In this document: positions 22,172 to 29,606 of the stretch, one piece after another | How positions within the stretch are numbered: the first letter of the stretch is position 1 | Layout of the letters: the number at the start of each line of letters is the position of its first letter | Assembly (NCBI RefSeq): GCF_946478835.1 | Contig: NZ_CAMLDV010000027.1 | Coordinates: 1 to 29,606 of the forward strand | Source of the DNA: an uncultured Bdellovibrio sp. | GTDB lineage: Bacteria > Bdellovibrionota > Bdellovibrionia > Bdellovibrionales > Bdellovibrionaceae | Direction of reading: 5' to 3' | Length of the DNA stretch: 29,606 bases | The notes under the pieces: generated by a model | Told to the model about the DNA's origin: nothing | Seen by the model: only the letters and a program-made list of their open reading frames with translations | The model's database searches: none | Position numbers and translations under genes: made by a program

Positions 22172-22866
22172 GAAGTGCGGCAGATAAAACTAATCTGTCT
22201 TCCAGCTTTTTCTTTGTCGCGACGGTGAGAATGAAAGAGTGGATCTGTCACGGTATCAATGTGCAAAGCAAAAACATTATCAAGGTCGACGCCCTCTTGT
22301 TGCAACTGCGTGCGAACGACTTGATTTAAATCTACAAGAGCCTTCGTCGGTGAAATAGATTCTGCATAAAGACTTCTTTCGGCGGGACTTAACGGCCCCA
22401 GGCTTGAAAGAATCTGATCGCGCACATCAATGCCGACTTCAAAACTTTGTTTTTGAATATGCGGTCCGATAATCACACTTAAACGATTGGCAACGGCCCC
22501 TTCGCTGACAAGTTTCTGAATTGTTTTCGGAATGATTCGCGCAGCGACTCCGCGCCAACCAGCGTGAATTCCGGCGATCATTCCAGTTGGATGATCGTAA
22601 AGAAAAACAGGCACGCAATCGGCCGTGATCACACACAGTGCGAGATTTTTTTCGCGAGTGAAGTGCGCATCGGCAATGACTTGATAATCTTGTTCAGGAG
22701 TTGTGGTTTCAACAACCGCATCACAGTGAATCTGTTTTACGCGAACAAGTTTGTAATCGGGATAAGCAGGCGTGAGTTGAGTGAGTTGAGACTGAACACC
22801 GCCCATAAAGACCGTGATATGCGGCGTGCGCATTTCATATCCGTATTGAGTTTGTTCTAAGTGCAT
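22168..22866 (-). CDS. pgeF: Multicopper polyphenol oxidase-like protein, YfiH/PgeF family (purine nucleoside/peptidoglycan editing)
   Basis: This is a member of the DUF152/YfiH family, about 232 residues. E. coli PgeF removes mis-incorporated L-serine precursors in peptidoglycan; other members (LACC1) act on purine nucleosides, so the exact substrate here is uncertain. The metal-binding His/Cys/His set is visible in VKQIHCDAV, ITADCVPVFL and AGIHAGWRGV. The C-terminal DPLFHSHRRDKEKAGRQ is characteristic. Start choice: ATG at 22864-22866, 2 bases after the rluD stop with a GGGGA upstream; another in-frame ATG at 22879-22881 would overlap rluD. It overlaps mpg by ATGA. Confidence 0.92.
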   Translation of the reverse strand: MHLEQTQYGYEMRTPHITVFMGGVQSQLTQLTPAYPDYKLVRVKQIHCDAVVETTTPEQDYQVIADAHFTREKNLALCVITADCVPVFLYDHPTGMIAGIHAGWRGVAARIIPKTIQKLVSEGAVANRLSVIIGPHIQKQSFEVGIDVRDQILSSLGPLSPAERSLYAESISPTKALVDLNQVVRTQLQQEGVDLDNVFALHIDTVTDPLFHSHRRDKEKAGRQISFICRTS

Positions 22867-22868
22867 CT

Positions 22869-23876
22869 TTACAGTCCCCATTTATCTAGAAGCTGGCGGA
22901 TGTCCTCCGGCCAATCCTTCTTAAAGGACATTCTCTCTTGAGTGCGGGGATGAGTAAATGCCAATTCAGCCGCGTGAAGCAAAAAGCGTGGTAAACTCCG
23001 AATATCTTCCTGGATCACTCTGGCCTCGACATTTTTAATTTTTTTGTCGGCCCCATAAAGTGCATCTCCGGCAATGGGAAGACCATTTTCTGAAAGATGC
23101 ACACGTATTTGATGAGTGCGTCCGGTCTCAAGTTTAAGTTTCAAATAACTTAGACCGCTTTTGCGATTGAGAACTTCAAAGTGAGTCACAGCCCATTTGC
23201 CAGTTAAAGGTGGATCTTCTTGATCTTGCAAAGGTCTACGGTCATCGCCAAGAACAGAAGCATAGCGCTTGCGATCGACAGGATGACGAGCTAAAAAACT
23301 TTTAAAGGTTCCCGATAAAGTTCGCGAAGTTCCAATACAAACAGCAAAATAAATTCTATGAGTGCTGCGCTCTTTAAACTGCGCCGTCAATGCTTCGTGA
23401 GTTTTATCATTTTTTGCAACAACGATCACACCACTGGTTTCTTTATCCAGGCGGTGAACAATGCCGGGGCGTTCTTCACCAAACTTCATGGAAAGATCAT
23501 CGGTGTGAGCAAGCAACGCATTCACTAAAGTATCATGCGCATGTCCTGCCGCCGGATGAACAACAAGGCCCGCAGGTTTATTGATGACGATCAAATCTTC
23601 ATCTTCAAAAAGCACATCAAGCTTTAAATCATACGGTTGAAGCTCTGTTGGAACGGGTTCAGGTAAAGAAATTTCAATCAGATCATTTTCTTTTACGGAA
23701 ACCGAAGCCTTGGCGATTTTTCCATTCAGAAGAACAGACGAGGTTTCAATTAAATGACTTGCACGCGAACGAGTGCCGACTTCTTCAATCAAAGCCAAAG
23801 CTTTATCAAGACGAAGTCCATGCATATCGGCAGTGGCTGTCACTGAAAGTTTTTGAGATGATTTATTGTTTTCCAA
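22869..23876 (-). CDS. rluD: RluA/RluD-family large-subunit rRNA pseudouridine synthase
   Basis: This is a pseudouridine synthase of the RluA family, 335 residues. It has an N-terminal S4 RNA-binding domain (about 18-70, GLRLDKALALI and SSVLLNGKIAKAS) followed by the catalytic domain, with INKPAGLVVHPAAGH and the catalytic aspartate in GIVHRLDKETSGVIVVAK. The late ETGRTHQIRVHLSENGLPIAGD is a family signature. By architecture it matches RluD, which modifies the helix 69 loop of 23S rRNA, but RluC/other specificity is possible. The start ATG lies inside the stop end of the upstream gene (14-base overlap), and pgeF begins 2 bases after its stop. Confidence 0.93.
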   Translation of the reverse strand: MENNKSSQKLSVTATADMHGLRLDKALALIEEVGTRSRASHLIETSSVLLNGKIAKASVSVKENDLIEISLPEPVPTELQPYDLKLDVLFEDEDLIVINKPAGLVVHPAAGHAHDTLVNALLAHTDDLSMKFGEERPGIVHRLDKETSGVIVVAKNDKTHEALTAQFKERSTHRIYFAVCIGTSRTLSGTFKSFLARHPVDRKRYASVLGDDRRPLQDQEDPPLTGKWAVTHFEVLNRKSGLSYLKLKLETGRTHQIRVHLSENGLPIAGDALYGADKKIKNVEARVIQEDIRSLPRFLLHAAELAFTHPRTQERMSFKKDWPEDIRQLLDKWGL

Positions 23877-24489
23877 GACCTTTGAAATTTTTCATGTAAG
23901 AGTCTGCGACTTTTTTGTCGTCAAGACCCAAGGCTTTTGCAATTTGCACGACATAGCCTCTTACAAAAACCACCGCCGGTAGGTTTGCCGGATCCATGTT
24001 TTCAACAGCAGTTACGTAGTAAGAATTGATTTTCGTGATTTCGCTCAGACGTTGAGTAGAAAGCTGTTTGTACTCGCGCACTTTTTTAAGGAAAGCACCA
24101 TCCCAATTTTCACGGGACGCGATTTCTTTTTCAAACGCTTCATCTTTTTTATAAGCAGCTGCAGGCTTTTCAACTTTTGGTTCAGGAAAGACTTGTTTGC
24201 TGGCTTCAAGAATTGATTCGTAAGTCAAATCGTTCAAAGAAGAGCGGCCACTGAGTAAGCGCTGATCATAAATGTTTCTTAGAATTTTATTTCCAAGAAC
24301 TTGGTAAGCTTCTTCGATTAAGACTAAAAGCTGGCGAGCTTCCTGTTCAGAGAAAATCGTGTAGATCGCAGGATTTTCTCCAGAGTAAGTCGCACGGGCA
24401 CGCTCGTAAGCGGTCGTCACCTCATGTTGAGGTGCATTCGCTGTGAGTTCCAGAATTTCATAATAGTTATAACGAGACGTTGCTTCCAT
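23863..24489 (-). CDS. J-domain-like protein fused to a RodZ-like helix-turn-helix
   Basis: This is a 208-residue soluble protein. Residues 7-80 follow a DnaJ J-domain pattern: YNYYEILELTANAPQHEV, then a helix, then IEEAYQVLGNKILRNIYDQ. The HPD tripeptide that J-domains need to stimulate Hsp70 is missing; the loop instead reads ATYSGENPAIY. The middle (about 95-130) is a charged linker. The C-terminal part (about 130-200) is an Xre/RodZ-like helix-turn-helix (LKKVREYKQLSTQRLSEIT and YVVQIAKALGLDDKKVADSY, including FVRGYV). No transmembrane segment is seen, unlike RodZ. It lies 8 bases after the MinD-like ATPase gene, so the two probably work together, perhaps in polar or division positioning (inference). 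Confidence 0.85.
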   Translation of the reverse strand: MEATSRYNYYEILELTANAPQHEVTTAYERARATYSGENPAIYTIFSEQEARQLLVLIEEAYQVLGNKILRNIYDQRLLSGRSSLNDLTYESILEASKQVFPEPKVEKPAAAYKKDEAFEKEIASRENWDGAFLKKVREYKQLSTQRLSEITKINSYYVTAVENMDPANLPAVVFVRGYVVQIAKALGLDDKKVADSYMKNFKGLGKQ

Positions 24490-24497
24490 CGTAGCTA

Positions 24498-25469
24498 TTA
24501 TACTACGGCGCGAAGCTCCTCTGGATCAATAAGTTGTTTGCACGTAGCCAAAAATTGTCCTGCAAGCGGAGTGAATGGCTGAGAGACCAAGACATGCTCG
24601 CGACTGCGAATGGACTGCCACACCGCATTGTCGTAATCGATGGCACCGAGGTAATCAATACCTAAGTCGTAGTACTTGTTGCAAACACTCTTAATAGAAT
24701 AACCCAATTCAGAATTTGTCTGACTGCGAATGGAATTCACAACCAAACGAACTGGTGTTGAAGAAAGAGCTTCAAAGAAATCATATTGAACTCCGGTTTG
24801 CTCTTTCAAATACGAACGGAATGAAAAAGGCTTTTCCAAAGTTCTTTGACGGTGATTGCGAAGAGTGGAAATCATGTTGCCGTAAGCATCGGGAGTTGAA
24901 TTCTCACGAAGCGAATGACAAACAAAAGCTTCGATAAAACGATATGTCTTTTCGATGCTTGTCGGCTCTGGAGTTGTGATCAAGAATTTCTCATCAGCGG
25001 CTTTGAAAAGTTCCAAGTGAGCTTCCAAAGCGCCCGCGCCCAAATCCACAATCACATAATCAGCACGAAGTTTTTTGATTTCTGGCAAAAGAGTATGAAC
25101 TTGATTGTAAGAAAAATCAGTCGGAGTCCATGAATCCCAAAAACCCTGAACGTAGGAAAGGTGAGGGAATGGAGTGGGAATCACAAGCTCTTGAAGAGTT
25201 TTTACTCCCTCAAAGAAGTGGCGGATGTTCATGTGTGAAGGAGGAAGTCCTAAAGACGTGTGAATATTTGCACCACTCAGATCCAAGTCAACGATGACAA
25301 CAGAGTGACCAAGTTTAGAAAGAGTCATGCCGAGACTCGAAGATACAAAAGTCTTTCCAACGCCGCCTTTACCGGAAGCGACAACCCACAATTTTGTGTC
25401 CGTTGTTTTTTCAGAATGAGCTTTGCGCTCCAAAGACTCTAGATAAGCTTTTTGAAGATCTCTTTCCAT
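24498..25469 (-). CDS. MinD/ParA-family (FlhG-like) P-loop ATPase
   Basis: This 323-residue ATPase has a deviant Walker A GKGGVGKT (33-40), with the signature Lys34, and the switch elements VVIVDLDLSGANIHTSLG and DYVIVDLGAGA. It resembles FlhG/FleN and MinD-type positioning ATPases. It has a basic N-terminal extension (MERDLQKAYLESLERKAH) and no obvious membrane-targeting helix at the C-terminus. It is followed by a J-domain-like/helix-turn-helix protein gene, a pairing I consider functional. Its exact cell role is unknown: flagellar number, chromosome or division-site positioning are candidates, and no flagellar genes are near. It lies 10 bases after tsaB. Confidence 0.88.
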   Translation of the reverse strand: MERDLQKAYLESLERKAHSEKTTDTKLWVVASGKGGVGKTFVSSSLGMTLSKLGHSVVIVDLDLSGANIHTSLGLPPSHMNIRHFFEGVKTLQELVIPTPFPHLSYVQGFWDSWTPTDFSYNQVHTLLPEIKKLRADYVIVDLGAGALEAHLELFKAADEKFLITTPEPTSIEKTYRFIEAFVCHSLRENSTPDAYGNMISTLRNHRQRTLEKPFSFRSYLKEQTGVQYDFFEALSSTPVRLVVNSIRSQTNSELGYSIKSVCNKYYDLGIDYLGAIDYDNAVWQSIRSREHVLVSQPFTPLAGQFLATCKQLIDPEELRAVV

Positions 25470-25479
25470 GATGTATCCT

Positions 25480-26184
25480 CTATTTCAGCGGAGAGATTAA
25501 AATTCCTTTTTTTGTCTCTTCGGCTTCAGAGGCGCGAATATAAAGGGGAATAAATGATTTCCAGTCCAAGGTTTGACCCTTCAGCGCACGCTGCTCGGCC
25601 ATCATTGCTAAAGTAGAAGCAAGCGGATGATCGGGGAAGTTGGAATCACGAGAAATTTTTGATGAAAGTTCTTCCGGGAAATACTCGTGGTAAGCTTCCC
25701 AGCCGTCTCCCACCATAACACATTCCTGCTGAACGTGGTTTTTCAGCTCACGAACAGGAACAGCGTCAGGACCTTTGATGTATTTTGGTTCATCACCACT
25801 CACATCAAATAGGCCCATGTACACCATGTTTTTGTAAGCATTGATCGCAGCCAAAACAGGTCTTGAAGAGGAGCGAGCTTGGTGAGCCAGTAGCATCAAC
25901 GAATCAATCGTCACCATCGGTTTATTAAAACTGTAAGCAAAAGTTTTACCGGCGTTTGCGGCAATACGAATACCTGTGAAACTACCAGGACCTTGGCCCA
26001 CGGCAAACACATCGATATCTTCTAATTTGATTCCGGCTTTAAGAAGGCAGTGGTCAACGAAGGGGCTGATGTTTTCGCTATGGGATTTTTGTCGCAAAGA
26101 ATTTTCCTCTGCGACAACTTTTCCATCAATAACCACAGCGACTCCCCCGACGAGAGTGCTGGTTTCCATAGCTAAGATTTTCAT
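25480..26184 (-). CDS. tsaB: tRNA threonylcarbamoyladenosine biosynthesis protein TsaB
   Basis: TsaB is a non-catalytic partner of TsaD needed for the t6A modification at position 37 of ANN-decoding tRNAs. It is 234 residues with the ASKHA fold. Visible: MKILAMETST at the N-terminus, the family motif SHSENISPFVDHCL, the VGQGPGSFTGIRI loop, ANAGKTFAYSFNKPMVTIDSLMLLA, and the later LAAINAYKNMVYMGLF. It overlaps rseP by ATGA and belongs to the envelope block. Confidence 0.95.
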   Translation of the reverse strand: MKILAMETSTLVGGVAVVIDGKVVAEENSLRQKSHSENISPFVDHCLLKAGIKLEDIDVFAVGQGPGSFTGIRIAANAGKTFAYSFNKPMVTIDSLMLLAHQARSSSRPVLAAINAYKNMVYMGLFDVSGDEPKYIKGPDAVPVRELKNHVQQECVMVGDGWEAYHEYFPEELSSKISRDSNFPDHPLASTLAMMAEQRALKGQTLDWKSFIPLYIRASEAEETKKGILISPLK

Positions 26185-27854
26185 AGTCCCAATAAACGAG
26201 TGAAGTCATTAAAGAGGGCAAAGATCATCAAACTCATGAGGATCGCAAGGCCCACTTGTTGTGCGACTTCCATTTTCTTCATGCTGAGAGGCGCACCTTT
26301 AACAATCTCGATGATGTAGAACACCAAGTGTCCACCGTCAAGCACTGGAACAGGCATCAAATTCAGAATGAACAAGTTCACAGAAATAATCGCCATCATC
26401 TGCAAGAACTGAGTGATACCAATTTTAAATGTTTCACTTGCCGCCTGACCGATAGAGATCACGCCACCGATATTTTTTGGAGAGATCTTTGCCTGGAACA
26501 AACGAACAAAACTCATAACTGTCATCACTGACACGTCCCAAGTTTTTTGTACGCCACGAATCAAGGCATCGCCAATATTGCTTGTGCGAAGAACCATCAA
26601 CTCAGGAGCTGCGATATTCGCAATCGGAGCAATGCCGATTGTGTAACGCTTCTCTTCAGTTCCTGTTGGCAACATTTGTGTCGTCATTTTCGGAGTGATT
26701 TTCAAACTCACAGTTTGACCATCGCGAAGAACGGAAATGTCGACAGGATTTTTTCCATCAAAAGATTTGATGTTGGAAATGACGTCATCCCATTTCTGCA
26801 ATTTTACACCGTTGATTGTAACAAGACGATCCATGGCATGAAGACCGGCCGCCTGTGCGGGAGAACCGTCAATCACTTTGCTCAAATAAAGCTCAGAACT
26901 CTCAAGCCCCAAACCTTGCATCGTGAATGTTTTCATTGATTCAAGCGGAGCTAAAGTCACAGTGATTGGTTTTTCAACCTTGTCGCCTTCGCGCATCCCC
27001 AAAACTTCAATCGTCAAAGGTTCTTTGGTATTCAACTTTTCAAGTGCAGGCTCAAGCTGTCTCCAGTAAGAAATTTTTTGGCCATTCAAAGACGTGATAG
27101 TGTCACCCGTTTTAAGACCCAAAGCGGCCAAAGGAGATCCACCAAGAACACCGATGGTCGTTCCTGCAGAATAAGGCGTGAGTCCATCAACATTCGCCAT
27201 GAATTCAAAGCTGCTAAGAACATTTGGATTTGGTTCTGATTTCGCTGTTGTTGCGATTTTTGCTTCTTCACCAGTGCCTTCACGTTGCACGACAACGTCG
27301 ATGTGAAGATCATGATTTTCTTTTAGGCTTAAACCTTTTTGGAAATCTTCCCACGTCGTCACAGGCTTTTCGTTGATAGAAACGATTTTATCACCTGAAC
27401 GGAAACCCGCTGCATAAGCTGGGGAGGAAGCCGCGATATCACCTGTCACCGGAGTTTTTGCATCTTCACCAATCAAAGCCACGGCAAAGAAAATCACAAT
27501 CGCAAAAAAGAAATTCATCAAAGGACCGGCAAGAACTACCGCGATTCTTTGCCACACATTTTTGTGCGTGAAGGAATACTTTTTATCTTCTTCAGCAATA
27601 TGATCACCTGGTTGCTCGCCAAACATTTTGACGTAACCACCCAAAGGAATCATTGAAAGGGCGTAAACAGTGTCACCCTTTTTGTATTTCAAAAGTTTTT
27701 TACCAAAACCAAGACTGAAGACCTCAACACGCACTCCACACCAGCGTGCTACAAGGAAGTGTCCAAGTTCATGCACGAAGATCAAAATGCCGAGCAAGAT
27801 TACAAATGGAATGATCGCGGATAAGCCTGATTGAAGATAAGAAAAAATATTCAT
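26181..27854 (-). CDS. rseP: RseP-type site-2 protease with three tandem PDZ domains
   Basis: This is an intramembrane zinc metalloprotease that in E. coli cleaves RseA to release sigma-E and clears signal peptides. The 557 residues exceed E. coli RseP by roughly 100. The zinc site HELGH is at 28-32 in helix 1, and the second motif MPVPVLDGGH (LDG) is at 500-509. Between the first membrane region and the C-terminal helices there are three PDZ-like repeats (about 135-200, 230-300 and 322-390), each with an S/G-P-A-x-x-A-G-hydrophobic pattern (SSPAYAAGF, GSPLAALGL, GSPAQAAGL). Most family members have one or two. The dxr gene, commonly between cdsA and rseP, is absent here. The tsaB start overlaps its stop. 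Confidence 0.93.
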   Translation of the reverse strand: MNIFSYLQSGLSAIIPFVILLGILIFVHELGHFLVARWCGVRVEVFSLGFGKKLLKYKKGDTVYALSMIPLGGYVKMFGEQPGDHIAEEDKKYSFTHKNVWQRIAVVLAGPLMNFFFAIVIFFAVALIGEDAKTPVTGDIAASSPAYAAGFRSGDKIVSINEKPVTTWEDFQKGLSLKENHDLHIDVVVQREGTGEEAKIATTAKSEPNPNVLSSFEFMANVDGLTPYSAGTTIGVLGGSPLAALGLKTGDTITSLNGQKISYWRQLEPALEKLNTKEPLTIEVLGMREGDKVEKPITVTLAPLESMKTFTMQGLGLESSELYLSKVIDGSPAQAAGLHAMDRLVTINGVKLQKWDDVISNIKSFDGKNPVDISVLRDGQTVSLKITPKMTTQMLPTGTEEKRYTIGIAPIANIAAPELMVLRTSNIGDALIRGVQKTWDVSVMTVMSFVRLFQAKISPKNIGGVISIGQAASETFKIGITQFLQMMAIISVNLFILNLMPVPVLDGGHLVFYIIEIVKGAPLSMKKMEVAQQVGLAILMSLMIFALFNDFTRLLGL

Positions 27855-27929
27855 TCAAATATTCTAAATGGCACAGAGGAACTGGGCCAGAGAATTAAAG
27901 TGATTTTGCTTTGGGGCCAGACTTTTCTC

Positions 27930-28763
27930 TTATGACGAAAGATGAGACAGAATCAAAATTCCTGAGAGAATAACAGGACTTGCGAACAGGACTCCGTCAA
28001 TACGATCTAAGACACCGCCGTGGCCTGGCATGATTTTCCCAGAATCTTTCACTTCAGCGACTCGTTTTAAGAGAGATTCGAAGAAATCTCCGAACTGTCC
28101 TACAAAACCAGAAAGAGCTGAAAGAACTAAGAAAATTCCAAGAGACTGTTCTGGAAACAAGAAGTGCCAACAAACAAATCCAGCGATCAATGATCCGATA
28201 ATTCCACCGATAGAACCCTGCCATGTTTTTTTCGGGGACACGGAAGGCATGACCTTGTGTTTGCCGATTAGCACTCCAAAAATATACGCCATGGTGTCGC
28301 CTGCAAAAACAACTGCGAGTAAAAACACGAACCAATAAATACCGTAAGCCTGATCTAAAATACGATAAGCAAATGAAGGAAGAAGACCGACATAGAAAAG
28401 ACCCAAAGCCGCGCGCGCTTGTACGCCCGACATGTAAATTAGATCACCTTTTTTATGCGAAGAAAGAAGTACAATGATGATCATCGCAATCAAAGACAAT
28501 GAATAAACCAAAGAGCCCGAACTTAAAGAAATTGCGGAAGCTGCAAACACCAGCAAAGACAGCACAAAGAAAGAAGCTTTAATAACAACAGAGTTTTCTT
28601 TCTGAAAAAGAATTCCCAAAAGTTCCCACGCACCGACAATAACGGCAAAACCCACAGTGACTTTAAGACCGTCGACGGCCCAGCCGATATAAAGACCAAT
28701 AATAATTGCGAGTGCGACCAAAGCCGACGCGGCTCTAGTTAGAAAACTTTTCCATGTTGTCAT
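27930..28763 (-). CDS. cdsA: Phosphatidate cytidylyltransferase (CDP-diglyceride synthase)
   Basis: It makes CDP-diacylglycerol from phosphatidic acid and CTP, feeding all phospholipid synthesis. The 277-residue integral membrane protein has about eight hydrophobic helices and the C-terminal family signature LLKRVAEVKDSGKIMPGHGG followed by DRIDG. The preceding PKKTWQGSIGG loop is also conserved. It overlaps uppS by 29 bases and is separated from rseP by 75 bases without a gene. Confidence 0.95.
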   Translation of the reverse strand: MTTWKSFLTRAASALVALAIIIGLYIGWAVDGLKVTVGFAVIVGAWELLGILFQKENSVVIKASFFVLSLLVFAASAISLSSGSLVYSLSLIAMIIIVLLSSHKKGDLIYMSGVQARAALGLFYVGLLPSFAYRILDQAYGIYWFVFLLAVVFAGDTMAYIFGVLIGKHKVMPSVSPKKTWQGSIGGIIGSLIAGFVCWHFLFPEQSLGIFLVLSALSGFVGQFGDFFESLLKRVAEVKDSGKIMPGHGGVLDRIDGVLFASPVILSGILILSHLSS

Positions 28764-29466
28764 TCGATGAGACCTTGCCGAAGCGGCGTTGTCTCATGGA
28801 GAAAGCCGCCAGGGCTTCATCAAGATGAGACTCGGTGAAGTTAGGCCACAATACATCTGTGAAGTAAAACTCAGAGTACGCAGCTTGCCACAAAAGAAAA
28901 TTTGAAAGTCTTTGTTCACCGCTCGTGCGGATGATCAAATCAGGATCTGGAGTTGGATAAGTGCTGAGTGTTGAGTTGATCAACGATTCATCCACGTCAT
29001 CCGCAGAAAGCTCACCGGCTTCCACACGACGAGCGATCTCGCGCACGGTGTTGGTGATTTCCTGACGAGAACCATAGCTCAAGGCAAAGACCAAATGCAG
29101 GCCTGTGCACTGAGCTGTGGCTTCGATCGAATTTTCAATCGCTTTAGCAACATCCCCTGGAATACGGCTCATGTCGCCAATCACAGAGAAACGAATGTTT
29201 TCTTTAACAAGATTTTCAGTTTCGCGTTTCAAGTAACGACGCAAAATCTGCATCAACAAACTGACTTCAGCCTGAGGGCGAAACCAGTTTTCTGTACTGA
29301 AAGCGTAAAGAGTGAGATTTTTGATCCCGCGACGCGAACAAGCGGTAATGATTTTCTTCGCGACGCGAGTTCCTTTGATGTGCCCAAACGTACGAGGACG
29401 GCGCTTGAGCTGAGCCCAGCGACCGTTACCATCCATAATAATTGCAATATGCTTAGGCAAATTCAT
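28735..29466 (-). CDS. uppS: Undecaprenyl diphosphate synthase
   Basis: It extends farnesyl diphosphate to the C55 undecaprenyl carrier of peptidoglycan and O-antigen synthesis. From the ATG at 29464-29466 it is 243 residues, the usual length. Motifs: HIAIIMDGNGRWA with catalytic Asp12, the GHIKG element, LYAFSTENW, and DLIIRTSGEQRLSNFLLWQ followed by YSEFYF. The frame also opens at an upstream TTG, but the ATG gives the canonical MNLPKHIAI start. It follows frr after 11 bases and overlaps cdsA. Confidence 0.96.
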   Translation of the reverse strand: MNLPKHIAIIMDGNGRWAQLKRRPRTFGHIKGTRVAKKIITACSRRGIKNLTLYAFSTENWFRPQAEVSLLMQILRRYLKRETENLVKENIRFSVIGDMSRIPGDVAKAIENSIEATAQCTGLHLVFALSYGSRQEITNTVREIARRVEAGELSADDVDESLINSTLSTYPTPDPDLIIRTSGEQRLSNFLLWQAAYSEFYFTDVLWPNFTESHLDEALAAFSMRQRRFGKVSSNDNMEKFSN

Positions 29467-29477
29467 CGACTGCAAGA

Positions 29478-29606
29478 TTAGATCGTCAAGATAGACTTTT
29501 CTTTTTCATCCGCAACCTGATCGACTTTTTTGATAAAATCATCAGTTACTTTTTGGATGTCTGCTTCGGCTTTTTTACCTTCGTCTTCGCTGACAGCCTT
29601 GTCTTT
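29478..29606 (-). CDS. frr: Ribosome recycling factor, C-terminal part (cut by window edge)
   Basis: The last 42 codons of a leftward gene are visible, reading KDKAVSEDEGKKAEADIQKV and ending DEKEKSILTI. This matches the C-terminal helix of ribosome recycling factor, including the SEDE and QK-(L/V)-TD elements. Frr releases ribosomes from mRNA after termination. The frr-uppS-cdsA order is conserved in many bacteria. Confidence 0.9.
   Translation of the reverse strand, partial: KDKAVSEDEGKKAEADIQKVTDDFIKKVDQVADEKEKSILTI

Overview
The window looks like chromosome of a Bdellovibrio-type bacterium (Bdellovibrionota). The basis is the overall style of the proteins: many exported proteins of unknown function, a two-permease MCE lipid transporter, stand-alone Tad-type pilus platform proteins, a lysine/alanine repeat nucleoid-type protein, and a complete frr-uppS-cdsA-rseP envelope block. 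The genus is an inference; no rRNA is present to settle it. Coding density is high. I see no insertion sequence, phage, integrase or CRISPR array. The only accessory-looking item is a small BrnT/BrnA-type toxin-antitoxin pair.

Layout. 1-2.6 kb: three leftward genes for exported proteins, including a di-haem RoxA-like cytochrome c. 2.8-3.5 kb: a periplasmic solute-binding protein. 3.5-6.6 kb: leftward TCA-cycle operon mdh-sucC-sucD ending in a strong terminator. 6.7-10.2 kb: a stand-alone MlaF-like ATPase with altered catalytic residues, then PHP-containing DNA polymerase X and a phospholipase D-family protein. 10.4-15.3 kb: a cysteine-rich lipoprotein, then an Mla/MCE operon (ATPase, two different permeases, one MCE protein) ending with a putative outer-membrane beta-barrel. 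15.3-15.75 kb: a gene-poor stretch with strong hairpins and a 36-residue Lys/Ala/Thr repeat protein. 15.9-19.5 kb: a TadB-like/TadC-like pair, a 69-residue protein, then reverse transsulfuration genes (cystathionine beta-synthase and gamma-lyase types). 19.57 kb: tRNA-Phe with promoter and terminator. 19.7-21.5 kb: TrhA/hemolysin III, an exported protein and the toxin-antitoxin pair. 21.6-29.6 kb: one long leftward block, frr-uppS-cdsA-rseP-tsaB-MinD-like ATPase-HTH protein-rluD-pgeF-mpg, with mostly overlapping or nearly touching genes.

The most interesting signal is that the two MlaF-type ATPases carry complementary defects. The one at 6708-7463 has Asp instead of the catalytic Glu after Walker B and Asn instead of the switch His, but an intact SGG signature. 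The one at 11428-12159 has intact Walker A, Walker B and His but an altered SYG signature. That is the arrangement of asymmetric heterodimeric ABC transporters, with one consensus and one degenerate nucleotide site. With two non-identical permeases beside it, this suggests a fully heterodimeric MCE lipid transporter. This is an inference from motifs.
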